A stretch of 64,000 bases of DNA from Oligoflexia bacterium (GCA_015232355.1 JADFZW010000002.1:62001-126000); one strand, 5' to 3'. Counted from the first letter of the stretch, positions 9,683-18,595 are shown. The notes: generated by a model from the sequence alone, not told the origin. A program made the numbers and translations.

Positions 9683-10044
9683 AATAAGTAACCTCTAAAG
9701 AGTATATTCCAGATGCTAAATAAAAAATGTCTTACTAATCTAATACTATGTTCACACAAATAATTAAATTAAATTAATTGACACTCTTTTGCGAAATAAC
9801 GCTAACTTTTCATGGTGTTATGAACTTTTTATCAAATATTTTTTACCCACACTGCTAAATTTTTTCCTTATTAAAAGAATAGATTAACAAAATTCTTAAA
9901 GAGTTAATCAAGTATACCCGATATCTTTTAAAGCAGTTTAACATTTTGTGTGTTCATTGCTTTATAGTTTTATAATTTTTATAGTTTTTAATTTTTATAG
10001 TGTTCTATAAATTAAATTATCGATTCTAGCTAGGGGATCTACAA
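9683..10044. promoter_or_regulatory. Divergent glmU / lon promoter region
   Basis: 362 bases without a gene. On the + strand TTGTGT (9946-9951) and TATAAT (9971-9976) are separated by 19 bases and make a plausible lon promoter; the same TTGTGTGT-N17-TATAAT arrangement precedes the 6S-like RNA. TTGTGTGAA on the - strand (9751-9759) may be part of the glmU promoter. A short imperfect hairpin (ATAACGC ... GTGTTAT, 9798-9823) followed by a T-run lies between them. No CIRCE element or convincing sigma-32 promoter was seen. Confidence 0.45.
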
Positions 10045-12570
10045 ATGACCAACAATTACGAGGGCGATCCTATTGATGCCAAAGATGTCATCCCTCTACT
10101 TCCAATAAGAGATATTGTGGTATATCCATTTATGATTTTACCTCTCTTTGTTGGACGTGAGTCTTCTATCTCTGCTGTTGAGGATGCGTTGGAACATCAT
10201 GATAGATTAATAGTATTAGCAAGCCAAAAAGATATCTCGGCGGAAACACCTACTGCAGATGAAATCTACAATGTAGGTACTTTGGCGATGATAATGCGAG
10301 TTCGTAAACTGCCTGATGGTAGAATAAAAATTCTTATTCAGGGCCTATCGAAGGTAAAGATAGGCGAATTCAAACAAAGCGAACCACACTTCAAAGTCAG
10401 GATGGAAAAAATTGAAAATCCTGCCGTTAAAAGTAGTGTCGATGTGGCCGTGTTAGCGCTAATACGAAATGCAAAAGAGCAATTAGAAAAAATCATCTCT
10501 CATGGTAAAATTCTATCTCCTGATATTTTGATGATTTTAGAAGATATCGAAGATCCTGGTAGATTGGCAGATTTAATTGCATCCAATTTAAATTTAAAAG
10601 TTTCAGAGGCGCAAGAGATTTTAGAGACAATTGATCCAGTGGAACGACTTCATCGAATAAATCAAATTTTAAGTCGTGAATTTGAAGTAATTGTTATTCA
10701 AAATAAGATCCGCTCTGAAAATAGTGATAGAAGTTCCAAGAATCAAAAAGAGAATTTTATCAAGGAACAAATCAAAGCTTTGAAATGTGAGTTGGGAGCA
10801 GACGATGGAAGTGGAAATGGCAATGGTAATGGTAATGACAAGCAAGATGAGTTTACAGAATTTAGAGAAAAAATTACAAGTTCGCACATGCCAACAGATG
10901 TTGAGAAGGAAGCAATCAAACAACTTTCACGTTTAGAAAAAATGCATCCTGAATCGAGCGAGTCGAGTATCCTGCGAAACTATCTCGAATGTATTTTAGA
11001 TCTTCCATGGTCAAAGAGTTCCGACGAGAATTTAGATTTAGAAAATACTAAACGTATTTTAGATGAGGATCACTACGACTTAGAAAAAGTTAAAGATAGG
11101 ATAATAGAATACCTGGCGGTCAGACGACTTAAGGGCAAAAATATGAAGGGTCCTATCCTTTGTTTTATGGGCCCCCCAGGAGTAGGAAAAACTTCACTTG
11201 GAAAATCGATTGCTAGAGCGATGGGAAGAAAATTTGTTCGCATAAGTCTTGGTGGAATTAGAGATGAGGCAGAGATAAGAGGGCATCGTCGAACTTATGT
11301 GGGTGCTATGCCTGGTCGTTTTGTACAAGCACTTCATCAGGCACAAACGAATAACCCAATAATCATGCTCGATGAAGTAGATAAATTAGGTCAAGATTTC
11401 AGAGGTGATCCAGCATCAGCACTGCTGGAAGTTTTAGATCCAGAACAAAACCACACTTTCCGTGATCACTATTTAAATGTTCCATTTGATTTGTCTAATA
11501 CCATGTTTATTGCTACTGCTAATTCGCTAGAAAATATTCCTCATCCACTGAGAGATAGAATGGAGATTCTAAGTTTAAGCGGTTACATTGAAGAGGAAAA
11601 ATTATCTATTTCAAATAAATTTTTAATTCCAAAACAGATGGAAGAAAACGGTATCAATGCAGATAATATTGAATTCTCCGCTGAGAGTATCATTCATATC
11701 ATTCGTAATTTTACGGCCGAGGCAGGATTGCGTGCACTTGAAAGAAAGATTGGTTCAATATGCAGAAAAGTTGCTCGTAAAGTTGTGATGAATGATAAGA
11801 GCAAAAATTTTATCGATAACAATTGTATTGAAGATATGTTAGGTCCTCCACTCTTTCATAAAGATATTGATCACGACATTCCAGAGGTGGGCGTGGCCCA
11901 GGGGCTGGCGTGGACACAAGCTGGAGGTGAACTAATCTACATTGAAACTGATAAGATGAGAGGAACGGGACTCACACTCACTGGGCAATTAGGTGAAATA
12001 ATGAAAGAGTCAGCGAAGACGGCCGTAGGTCACATTAGGGCCAAATCTAGAAAGTTAGGAATTGCAGATGACTTTTTTGAAAAACATGAATTGCATATTC
12101 ATATTCCATCAGGAGCAATTCCCAAAGATGGTCCAAGTGCTGGAGTAACTTTAGCAACAGCACTTGTCTCTCTCATTACCAACACTCCTATTCATAAACA
12201 TATAGCGATGACTGGTGAAATTACTCTGACTGGAAAAGTTCTTCCTGTGGGTGGAATAAAAGAAAAAGCTTTGGCGGCCATTAGAGATGGAATTACTACA
12301 ATCATAATTCCATGGGAGAATAAAAAAGATTTAGTGGAAATACCAAAAGAGTATAAAGATAAATTAAAATTTATTTGTGTTAAAAAAATCGATGAAGTTT
12401 TGAATCTGGCGCTAGTTGATTGGAAGGAAAAAGAGAGCGAGAGGCAAACAGCTCATTTAATACCTGATGTTAATAGTAGTAAAAAGAAACATAATCACAA
12501 GAATAGAAAACATGAAAAACCAACAAACACTAATATTCCAGACGTTCCAGACATTCCAATGGCAGCATAG
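10045..12570 (+). CDS. lon: ATP-dependent protease Lon
   Basis: 841 residues. The N-terminal substrate-binding domain begins IPLLPIRDIVVYPFMILPL; the AAA+ domain has Walker A GPPGVGKTS near residue 376 and the SLGGIRDEAEIRGHRRTYVG region; the C-terminal protease domain has the Ser-Lys dyad in KDGPSAGV (Ser698) and GGIKEK (Lys741). Lon degrades misfolded and regulatory proteins in the cytosol. A GNGNGNGND insert near residues 254-263 comes from a GGTAAT-like repeat. AGGGG lies upstream of the ATG. The stop is TAG, which shows that amber is a normal stop here. A small exported F-box-like gene follows after 32 bases. Confidence 0.97.
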   Translation: MTNNYEGDPIDAKDVIPLLPIRDIVVYPFMILPLFVGRESSISAVEDALEHHDRLIVLASQKDISAETPTADEIYNVGTLAMIMRVRKLPDGRIKILIQGLSKVKIGEFKQSEPHFKVRMEKIENPAVKSSVDVAVLALIRNAKEQLEKIISHGKILSPDILMILEDIEDPGRLADLIASNLNLKVSEAQEILETIDPVERLHRINQILSREFEVIVIQNKIRSENSDRSSKNQKENFIKEQIKALKCELGADDGSGNGNGNGNDKQDEFTEFREKITSSHMPTDVEKEAIKQLSRLEKMHPESSESSILRNYLECILDLPWSKSSDENLDLENTKRILDEDHYDLEKVKDRIIEYLAVRRLKGKNMKGPILCFMGPPGVGKTSLGKSIARAMGRKFVRISLGGIRDEAEIRGHRRTYVGAMPGRFVQALHQAQTNNPIIMLDEVDKLGQDFRGDPASALLEVLDPEQNHTFRDHYLNVPFDLSNTMFIATANSLENIPHPLRDRMEILSLSGYIEEEKLSISNKFLIPKQMEENGINADNIEFSAESIIHIIRNFTAEAGLRALERKIGSICRKVARKVVMNDKSKNFIDNNCIEDMLGPPLFHKDIDHDIPEVGVAQGLAWTQAGGELIYIETDKMRGTGLTLTGQLGEIMKESAKTAVGHIRAKSRKLGIADDFFEKHELHIHIPSGAIPKDGPSAGVTLATALVSLITNTPIHKHIAMTGEITLTGKVLPVGGIKEKALAAIRDGITTIIIPWENKKDLVEIPKEYKDKLKFICVKKIDEVLNLALVDWKEKESERQTAHLIPDVNSSKKKHNHKNRKHEKPTNTNIPDVPDIPMAA

Positions 12571-12602
12571 CGAACATTGATAGTGTCAAAAGGAGAAATA
12601 GT

Positions 12603-13263
12603 ATGAGTTTAAAATTTTATGTAACTTTAACTTTAACTGTAACTTTAACTTTAACTTTAACTTATTTATCAGTAGCACAAGCAGGAATGGGCTTCTCAAA
12701 ATCTACGGATGAAGAATTTTGCAAAAATTCTGATGATTCTTTAGATGAACTTCCTAAAGAAATTAAAAAAATTGTTGTTGAAAATTTACCATATTAAAGA
12801 TAAATTGAAATTAAGAGTAGTATCAAAAGAGTGGCAAAAAATAGTTGATGAAGATAAAAAATTCAAAGAAAAAAAAGATAGTGTCCTAGATAAAAAAGCG
12901 AACCAGATAGCTTCTGACTTGAATAGCAAAAAATATAATCTAAGTGAGCTTATTAAATTATTAAAAAAACTTCCTGACTTTATTACTACAAAATTTAATG
13001 GGGATTTCGTTATAAAGATAAAACGAAATAACAATAGAAAAAAGTATGATAAACAAATCATGGAATTAAGAAATATATTTACTAATAATCCAAAGTATCA
13101 AAATATCACCTCAGTAAGAGTACTAGAAGATGTCTCAAGATCACAAGATCTTAAAAATTTTTTTAATTCACAAGATGATAGTCGCAGTGGCAAACCTGTA
13201 TATTTCAAAGATCCTAAACGCTATAATGACATTACATACGAGAATCTTCAGGATCTTCAGTAA
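12603..13263 (+). pseudogene. Exported F-box-like protein, split by a +1 frameshift
   Basis: Two overlapping frames form one gene: residues 1-64 in one frame stop at TAA 12795-12797, and a frame one base over runs open to 13263. Skipping T12795 joins LPKEIKKIVVENLPY to KDKLKLRVVSKEW, which aligns without a gap to the F-box pattern LPxEI...L-x4-D-x-L...VSKxW. Ahead of it is a signal peptide whose core is a (TL)n repeat, ending near AQAG. The ~150 residues after the F-box are basic and unrecognised. The start has AAAGGAG upstream and follows lon by 32 bases. The break may be a real mutation, a sequence error or, less likely, programmed frameshifting. F-box proteins are eukaryotic ubiquitin-ligase adaptors, rare in bacteria. 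Confidence 0.6.
12624..12662. repeat. ACTTTA hexanucleotide tandem repeat encoding a signal-peptide core
   Basis: About six ACTTTA-type units, one altered to ACTGTA, encode alternating Thr-Leu in the hydrophobic part of the F-box-like protein's signal peptide. The unit length keeps the reading frame. Confidence 0.85.
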
Positions 13264-13719
13264 CTAAAGTTTAATTTGAATCGTCTCGATTCCTGCACCA
13301 TTTAGTATTTCAAGTCCTCTCTCGCTCCTGTATGTCTCAGCATAGAAGACTCTCTTAATGCCGCCTTTATTGATTATTCTTTTTGCACAGTAAACACATG
13401 GAGCATGAGTTATAAACATAATCTTTGGAACCTCAGCTCCACCATTAGTCTTTAAAAGAGCATTATCTTCAGCATGAAGGCAACCACAGTTCCCTGGCTC
13501 ATCAGAATCGCAAGTATTGGCCATCCCTTTAGCATTACCGTTATAACCAATGCCATACACTCTGGAGTAATCATCTGAAACAACTACGGCCCCAACATTT
13601 AATCGTTTGCAAGTTGAGCGTTTTGCTAGGTTAAAAGCTAATTGCATATATATCTCTTCAAAACTTATTCTCTTCATTAAATCAACTACTCCTGTTGATG
13701 TTGTCGTTGATGTTGTCAT
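13264..13719 (-). CDS. dCMP deaminase-family protein
   Basis: 151 residues of the cytidine/deoxycytidylate deaminase fold. Zinc and catalytic motifs are CLHAEDNALL (His and Glu) and APCVYC (two Cys); the preceding SFEEIYMQLAFNLAKRSTC stretch and the extra CDSDEPGNCGC cysteines are typical of dCMP deaminases, which supply dUMP for dTMP synthesis. The TTSTTTST N-terminus comes from a short repeat, and the family normally begins close to MKRISFEEIYM, so Met15 (start near 13677) is an alternative start. The stop abuts the end of the F-box-like gene on the opposite strand. Confidence 0.87.
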   Translation of the reverse strand: MTTSTTTSTGVVDLMKRISFEEIYMQLAFNLAKRSTCKRLNVGAVVVSDDYSRVYGIGYNGNAKGMANTCDSDEPGNCGCLHAEDNALLKTNGGAEVPKIMFITHAPCVYCAKRIINKGGIKRVFYAETYRSERGLEILNGAGIETIQIKL

Positions 13720-13793
13720 TTTTTCACTTTACAATAGACTGTATAATCATATGTTTTAAACAACATTCTCAAAAGATCACAAAGGATCATCTG

Positions 13794-14234
13794 TTGAGCG
13801 ATTCAAATAAAAGTAACAATGATAGTGATATGACTACTACAACTGACAAAGTATTTAAAGAAATTAGAGTAGTAATTGTCGATGATTCAGATCTCTCCAG
13901 AAGAGAAATTGGTAGAGCATTAGAAAAGGAAAAAATCTCCGTTGTTGGTGAAGCATCTAATGCAACTGAATCTATGGCCATACTACAAGCATCTAAAGCA
14001 CACATAGCAATTGTCGATGTAGTTATGCCAGACGTAAGTGGAATTGAGTTAGTTAGAAAAATTCACGAAACCTTTCCTAAAATGTTTACTATAGTTATTT
14101 CTTCACTAGGCCATCAACAAGTAGTCCTTGATGCAATATCTGCAGGTGCTTCTGATTTTTTACACAAACCATTTAGCAAGCAAATTTTAGTTAACTCAAT
14201 TTTCAAAATTGCCTCTCAAATAGAGGAGGAATAG
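13794..14234 (+). CDS. Single-domain response regulator (CheY-like)
   Basis: One receiver domain: acidic pair in VVIVDDSDLSRR, phospho-acceptor Asp in IAIVDVVMPD, conserved Ser in VISSLG and Lys in LHKPF. There is no output domain, so it should act by protein contact. The start is uncertain: a TTG at 13794 has GGATC seven bases upstream, while an ATG at 13830 begins just before the domain; the open frame extends further but the upstream part looks non-coding. The next gene, a CheX-like protein, follows after four bases and could be its phosphatase or partner. Confidence 0.85.
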   Translation: MSDSNKSNNDSDMTTTTDKVFKEIRVVIVDDSDLSRREIGRALEKEKISVVGEASNATESMAILQASKAHIAIVDVVMPDVSGIELVRKIHETFPKMFTIVISSLGHQQVVLDAISAGASDFLHKPFSKQILVNSIFKIASQIEEE

Positions 14235-14238
14235 AATA

Positions 14239-14874
14239 ATGATGATTCAATTAACAGATATATTTCCAAACAAGCTAATTTTATTTGATGATATTGAAAT
14301 AACTTCATCTTCTAATAATAGCGATTTAAATAGCAATTTGAATGGCAATTTAACCGACGATCAAAGATTGTCTTTGGATCTTGATTCAAGTTCCAATTCA
14401 AATTCTGATTTTGGTCTAAGTAAAAAATTGAATCTAATAAAAGAAAAAGTAAAAAACAATCTCTCTGCACTCTTCACTCTCAAAGGTGATATTAAAGGAT
14501 ATGCTATTGCGATTTTAAATGATCAAAGTATTGTCTTAGACAGTAAAACAATAGTAAATGATGATGAGGGAATGGTTAATCTTTTTATTGAAACTGCAAA
14601 TATCGTCATCGGTAATTTTTTAACCAATGCTGATGCTAAGTTAAAACTTAATTCTCATTTCTTATCTCCGCTATTATTTGCCCCAACCACCAACAGCTAT
14701 TTTATAAAACAGAGTAAACTATTATCAATCTTAGAACAAAATTATTTTCAAGAGTGTAATATTGTTTTTCGTGATTATCATATAAAATTCAAAGATAGCT
14801 CCTGCTCCTTCACAGTAGTTTTACTTATCCAACTTGATGTTAACAGCAACATCCTCATGGAGAAGATGCAATGA
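14239..14874 (+). CDS. CheX/CheC-like phosphatase-fold protein
   Basis: 211 residues. The region from ~residue 78 (LFTLKGDIKGYAIAILND) through the helix FIETANIVIGNFL resembles the CheX/CheC/FliY fold; that helix carries the ExxN signature used by this family to dephosphorylate CheY-P. The first ~65 residues are a Ser/Asn/Asp/Leu-rich low-complexity region. A strong AGGAGGA lies in the end of the receiver gene upstream. The pairing with the CheY-like gene supports a phosphatase role, but identity is at the pattern level only. Confidence 0.6.
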   Translation: MMIQLTDIFPNKLILFDDIEITSSSNNSDLNSNLNGNLTDDQRLSLDLDSSSNSNSDFGLSKKLNLIKEKVKNNLSALFTLKGDIKGYAIAILNDQSIVLDSKTIVNDDEGMVNLFIETANIVIGNFLTNADAKLKLNSHFLSPLLFAPTTNSYFIKQSKLLSILEQNYFQECNIVFRDYHIKFKDSSCSFTVVLLIQLDVNSNILMEKMQ

Positions 14875-15209
14875 TCTCGTTATTAAAACTCTTCATCCTC
14901 TCACTTGCAATTTTTTTTGTTTTATCTATTCATATAGGTGATGATCCTATTTTTTATCACCTCAATAAAATAACTGAACCTTACGTCCTCAACCTAATCG
15001 ACAACTTCAAAGAAAGGTCAAAGGATGTATCCAAAAAATCGATGAGTTTTATTAAACAATTTTATTCAAATTCATTGCCTGAAAATGAAAGTCCTTTACC
15101 TGATGTAATGAAAAATATTGATAAGAAATCTGCGAGTGAGACAGTCGATTTTTTTAATCAAAAAGAGAAAGAGAGCGATAAAAAAAGATCAAATACTTCC
15201 AGCATTTGA
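14871..15209 (+). CDS. Small single-pass membrane protein of the CheY-CheX operon
   Basis: 112 residues with an N-terminal hydrophobic segment (residues 4-22) and a Lys/Ser-rich soluble tail. Its ATG overlaps the TGA of the CheX-like gene (ATGA), so the two are translationally coupled. No family recognised. Its end overlaps the convergent neighbour by 21 bases. Confidence 0.6.
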   Translation: MISLLKLFILSLAIFFVLSIHIGDDPIFYHLNKITEPYVLNLIDNFKERSKDVSKKSMSFIKQFYSNSLPENESPLPDVMKNIDKKSASETVDFFNQKEKESDKKRSNTSSI

Positions 15210-15575
15210 ACCTGAACCACCAACACCTTTTCCTTTTTCAAATTCAGCAAATTCTAATTTTGGATTTATATTTCTATTCAAATAACAAGGAGTCTCCTTA
15301 TCAAAGATAGTATTTACTTCTCCATACTCAATTTGCTCTTTTTCTGATTTGGAAACAATAAGAGGGCGTGTATAAACAGTGGTGTTAGAGCTAGTAGTAG
15401 GTGCTGCAGCTACCGCTGCACCACCTACGCTAGCAATTGTTCTTGATTTATTAGCGCTCACTTTTTTGTTTTTATTTTTCTTATTCTTGGGTTGCCCTGC
15501 CAAAGCAGCTGAGGACAACAAAAGTAAAAAACAAAAAAGCAAAATAGTATACAATTTAAATTTTATTTTATTCAT
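15189..15575 (-). CDS. Small exported hypothetical protein
   Basis: 128 residues. Lys-rich n-region, hydrophobic core (residues 8-24) and a signal peptidase I site near SAALAG give a clear Sec signal peptide. The mature part starts with a Lys/Asn repeat, then an Ala/Thr-rich linker, and a more structured acidic part with a single Cys (KETPCYLN). No family recognised. It is the last gene of the leftward run that begins with the Tad pilus genes; no obvious Shine-Dalgarno precedes the start. Confidence 0.55.
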   Translation of the reverse strand: MNKIKFKLYTILLFCFLLLLSSAALAGQPKNKKNKNKKVSANKSRTIASVGGAAVAAAPTTSSNTTVYTRPLIVSKSEKEQIEYGEVNTIFDKETPCYLNRNINPKLEFAEFEKGKGVGGSGSNAGSI

Positions 15576-15600
15576 AATTTATTAATTTTATAAAATAACA

Positions 15601-15894
15601 TTAAATTTTTCCACCAGTTTTTCCATCTTTATTAAGATCAATTTGCGTACCATCTGATATTTTTTCTAACATAAAACGCGTATCATCTTTGATGACTCTA
15701 TATTGCTTATCATTACATCCATTACATATAACAACATCATTATTTTGTAACTCTCCCAGATTCATCTCCTTACTTATATTATTAATATCTTTTACCTTGT
15801 GTTCCTTGCCTTTTTTTTCAGGTGATGCAAATGATACTGTAGCTAATGATATAAATACAAACACAATTAATGCTAAATTTAAAAACTTTTTCAT
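15601..15894 (-). CDS. Small exported hypothetical protein
   Basis: 97 residues with a Sec signal peptide (hydrophobic residues 5-20, cleavage near SFAS). The mature part contains CNGC and ends with DLNKDGKTGG, which resembles a lone EF-hand or dockerin-like loop but is too short to assign. A perfect AGGAGG lies seven bases before the ATG, so the gene is very likely real and well translated. It lies between the YD-repeat gene and another small exported gene. Confidence 0.65.
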   Translation of the reverse strand: MKKFLNLALIVFVFISLATVSFASPEKKGKEHKVKDINNISKEMNLGELQNNDVVICNGCNDKQYRVIKDDTRFMLEKISDGTQIDLNKDGKTGGKI

Positions 15895-15949
15895 AAAAAA
15901 ATCCTCCTATTAAATTATTATGTTCATTTTCTCCAAACTATGATCCCAA

Positions 15950-17599
15950 CTATAAATTCAAATTCACCCCTGCTGGCTTAACAATCGATAATAAATTTTG
16001 AAATGCTTGGGTCACTTCTAATGCCATCTTATGTCCCTCTTTAGATTCAACTTTTTTAATCTCTCCATCATTATCGTAAGCAACATTTATTTTACCAACA
16101 TTTTCCATTACAATTTCAACTGGTTTCCCCATAGCATTGTACTTAAATGAAAGTCTTCTTTTGTCTTTACCACCTCCTGCTTTATCGTCATCTACCATGG
16201 TTGTAATAAGCCCATTGCGATCGTAGATTAATAAAACAGCTTTACCAGCACTATTTTCCGCTTTATATAAGTTTCCTTTTTTATCATATTCAAACTTAGT
16301 CCAACCATCATTGTTTACAACTCTTTTAATCTTGTTAATCTTATCGTCATATTCTAATTTTACACTCTCACCGGTTGAAGAAGTTTTTTCTAATAGTAAA
16401 CCTTTATTATTGTATTTGAAATTTGTTATCTGTTTTCCTCTAGTTATCTGTGATGGTAACTGGCTAATTTCATCATAAATAGTTTCTGTTTTTAGTCCAT
16501 TAACCTCTGTATAGATTCTATAAGTAAAAGTTGAACCATCTTTTTTCTTCTTTAATTCATACTCATATCTATTAGTTACTGGCTTACCATCTGGTCCTGG
16601 CTTTGTTACTAAAGTCCAGTAGTGCAAATCAGGATTCTTATCATTGCCACCATATTTATAACTAGTTTCTATTCCAGATTTTTCCTTAACAGAAAGAACC
16701 ATTTGGTTTTTCGGATCATATTTAATATCCATAGAAGATTTATCTTGATAAAGAATTTGAGTTAAGTTGTGATTGTTATCATATTTATATTTGTAAATAT
16801 TTTCTGCAATATCTGTCGACTCTTCGAGATTGTTGTTGTTATCAAATTTATAGGAAGCCTTTTTATCTTCTGTATTCCATGCGCTTTTGATTTTTCCATC
16901 TGGATACCATTCAAAGAATAATTGCTTTGCTTGAGAATCTTTAATACTTTTCAAAATATTATTTTCGTAAGTGAAGTTAACAACGTATCCTGTCTTATCT
17001 GTAATCTTTACTAATTTACCTTGAAGATTAAAGGTTTCAATTTTACCATCATTATATGCTCTATCAAAACCATCCTTTGTTCTCTTTATTTCCTGTAATC
17101 CTTTATCAGTTGCATAGAGAGTAGTTCCAGAAGCTAAATCAGATTTAACCTCAAATTTTTCAGCATACATATGTCTTAATTCGGCATCATTTTTTAATTT
17201 TTCAACCATATCTCTAGCAGTTTTCTCTTGTAAATTAGCTTTCTCTTTCATCACTTTTACAATCTTCTCTGCTGCTGCTTCTGCATTCACATCTCCTGGT
17301 ACAAATCTAGTTTCAGCACCAGAACCATTTTCTCGAACTACAACTGAACCATCAGGAGAAACCATTAAATATGTTTCATAATCACTACCCCATCCATAAC
17401 CAAACCAACCAATTTTAGATGCTTTTGAGTTGTATGTTCTAGTTACCTCTAACTTTTGTCCTCCAGGAACTACCACATCTGTATATGAAATATAGAAGTT
17501 ACCATTTTTTAAATTAACACCAGCAAAAACACCATTGATATTAAATAAAAAAATCAAAGAATAAACAGCGACACTTATTAGAAAAAAATAAACCTTCAT
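15950..17599 (-). CDS. Exported YD/RHS-repeat protein
   Basis: About 549 residues. An N-terminal signal peptide ends near VFAG. It is followed by a DUF6531-like opening (VTRTYNSKASKIGWFGYGW) and then ~15 degenerate YD repeats such as YKYDNNHNLTQ and FEYDKKGNLY. RHS/YD proteins form large hollow beta shells or surface filaments. No RHS core-end motif and no variable toxin domain follows, so this is not an obvious polymorphic toxin. The open frame begins at a GTG, but AGGTGA spaced eight bases from ATG 17599 favours that start. It follows the tadB-like gene by about 48 bases and may be cargo or an accessory of the pilus locus. Confidence 0.75.
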   Translation of the reverse strand: MKVYFFLISVAVYSLIFLFNINGVFAGVNLKNGNFYISYTDVVVPGGQKLEVTRTYNSKASKIGWFGYGWGSDYETYLMVSPDGSVVVRENGSGAETRFVPGDVNAEAAAEKIVKVMKEKANLQEKTARDMVEKLKNDAELRHMYAEKFEVKSDLASGTTLYATDKGLQEIKRTKDGFDRAYNDGKIETFNLQGKLVKITDKTGYVVNFTYENNILKSIKDSQAKQLFFEWYPDGKIKSAWNTEDKKASYKFDNNNNLEESTDIAENIYKYKYDNNHNLTQILYQDKSSMDIKYDPKNQMVLSVKEKSGIETSYKYGGNDKNPDLHYWTLVTKPGPDGKPVTNRYEYELKKKKDGSTFTYRIYTEVNGLKTETIYDEISQLPSQITRGKQITNFKYNNKGLLLEKTSSTGESVKLEYDDKINKIKRVVNNDGWTKFEYDKKGNLYKAENSAGKAVLLIYDRNGLITTMVDDDKAGGGKDKRRLSFKYNAMGKPVEIVMENVGKINVAYDNDGEIKKVESKEGHKMALEVTQAFQNLLSIVKPAGVNLNL

Positions 17600-17647
17600 A
17601 CTCATATTCACCTCGTTGTTATTTATATAGACACTATTATATTATCT

Positions 17648-18550
17648 CTAAACTTTTATCTTTACAATCTTCAATATCACAAACCCACCAATCAAATTTA
17701 ATGCTATAGCAAACAACAATGCTATTATACCAAGTGCTGTGGTAAAAAGTGGTTCCATACTCTTTGGATCAGATATAGTATACATAAGTCCCATTGCAGT
17801 TGGCATACAGAAAATAACTCCTCCTTGCATCATCCCTTGAGCAACATACGTCTCAATTTTTTGTTTTAAACGAATTCTCTCTCTAATAACAAAAATTATC
17901 GTATCAAATGTCTCGGCCAAATTACCGCCTGTTTCTCTTAAAATAATTATTGATGTTACAAACATCTCATTATCTTCAGTGGGAATTCTTTTAACAAGTT
18001 CTTCGAAACACTCATCAAGGGAAGATCCAATTTTATTTTGTTGTAAGATCATATTAAATTCTTGAGATATAGGTGCTGGCATTTCTGCTACTACCATTCC
18101 TATTCCTTGTGGAAGTGAAAGTCCCGCTCTTATTCCATTAGAAAGTAGATTTAAAGCATCCACCATTTGAGATTGATACATCAGAATTCTTTTCTCTGCT
18201 AAATGGTTCATTAATGGCCTAGGTAATTTCCATCCAATAAGACAAAAAACAAGTGCTACTATGGCCGCCAATAAAAATTTACCAAAGAGTGATATTATTC
18301 CAAAAACAATTAATGGAAATCCAAATGATAATCCTAAAAGCGCATAAGTTACATGAACATCTCTTATATTGGAAATGTGAAGAAATTCTAATTTCTTCAT
18401 CACATAATCTCTAGTGCCATATGTTTGATCTTCTACCCATTGAAAAAAATTAACACTGTTTTTATAAGCAAAAACAAAAAACATAATTCCTATCAGGAGT
18501 ACAACTCCCTTTTGGCCGATAAACAAAAAAATCTTTCCTAAAAAAGCCAT
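17648..18550 (-). CDS. tadB: Tad pilus inner-membrane platform protein (TadB/TadC family)
   Basis: 300 residues with a type II secretion F domain (LLSNGIRAGLSLPQGIGMVV ... ETGGNLAETFDTI) between N-terminal and C-terminal transmembrane segments. Such proteins form the platform on which the TadA ATPase drives Flp pilus assembly. Tad loci normally encode both TadB and TadC; only one is found here. It lies 45 bases after the TadZ-TadA fusion gene in the same direction. Confidence 0.85.
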   Translation of the reverse strand: MAFLGKIFLFIGQKGVVLLIGIMFFVFAYKNSVNFFQWVEDQTYGTRDYVMKKLEFLHISNIRDVHVTYALLGLSFGFPLIVFGIISLFGKFLLAAIVALVFCLIGWKLPRPLMNHLAEKRILMYQSQMVDALNLLSNGIRAGLSLPQGIGMVVAEMPAPISQEFNMILQQNKIGSSLDECFEELVKRIPTEDNEMFVTSIIILRETGGNLAETFDTIIFVIRERIRLKQKIETYVAQGMMQGGVIFCMPTAMGLMYTISDPKSMEPLFTTALGIIALLFAIALNLIGGFVILKIVKIKV

Positions 18551-18595
18551 TTATTTTAAACTCCATTATTGATATCTGATATTTGATATCTGTTA

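Noticed and set aside
12786..12800. Programmed +1 frameshift
   Set aside because: TAT-TAA offers no good re-pairing of the tRNA and no Shine-Dalgarno-like stimulator is near, so a mutation or sequence error is more likely.
15189..15209. Overlapping gene ends as a toxin-antitoxin pair
   Set aside because: The genes are convergent, one is exported and the other membrane-anchored; this is not the layout of a toxin-antitoxin operon.
15950..17599. Polymorphic RHS toxin with immunity gene
   Set aside because: No core-end motif or variable C-terminal domain; the small genes downstream have signal peptides, unlike cytosolic immunity proteins.
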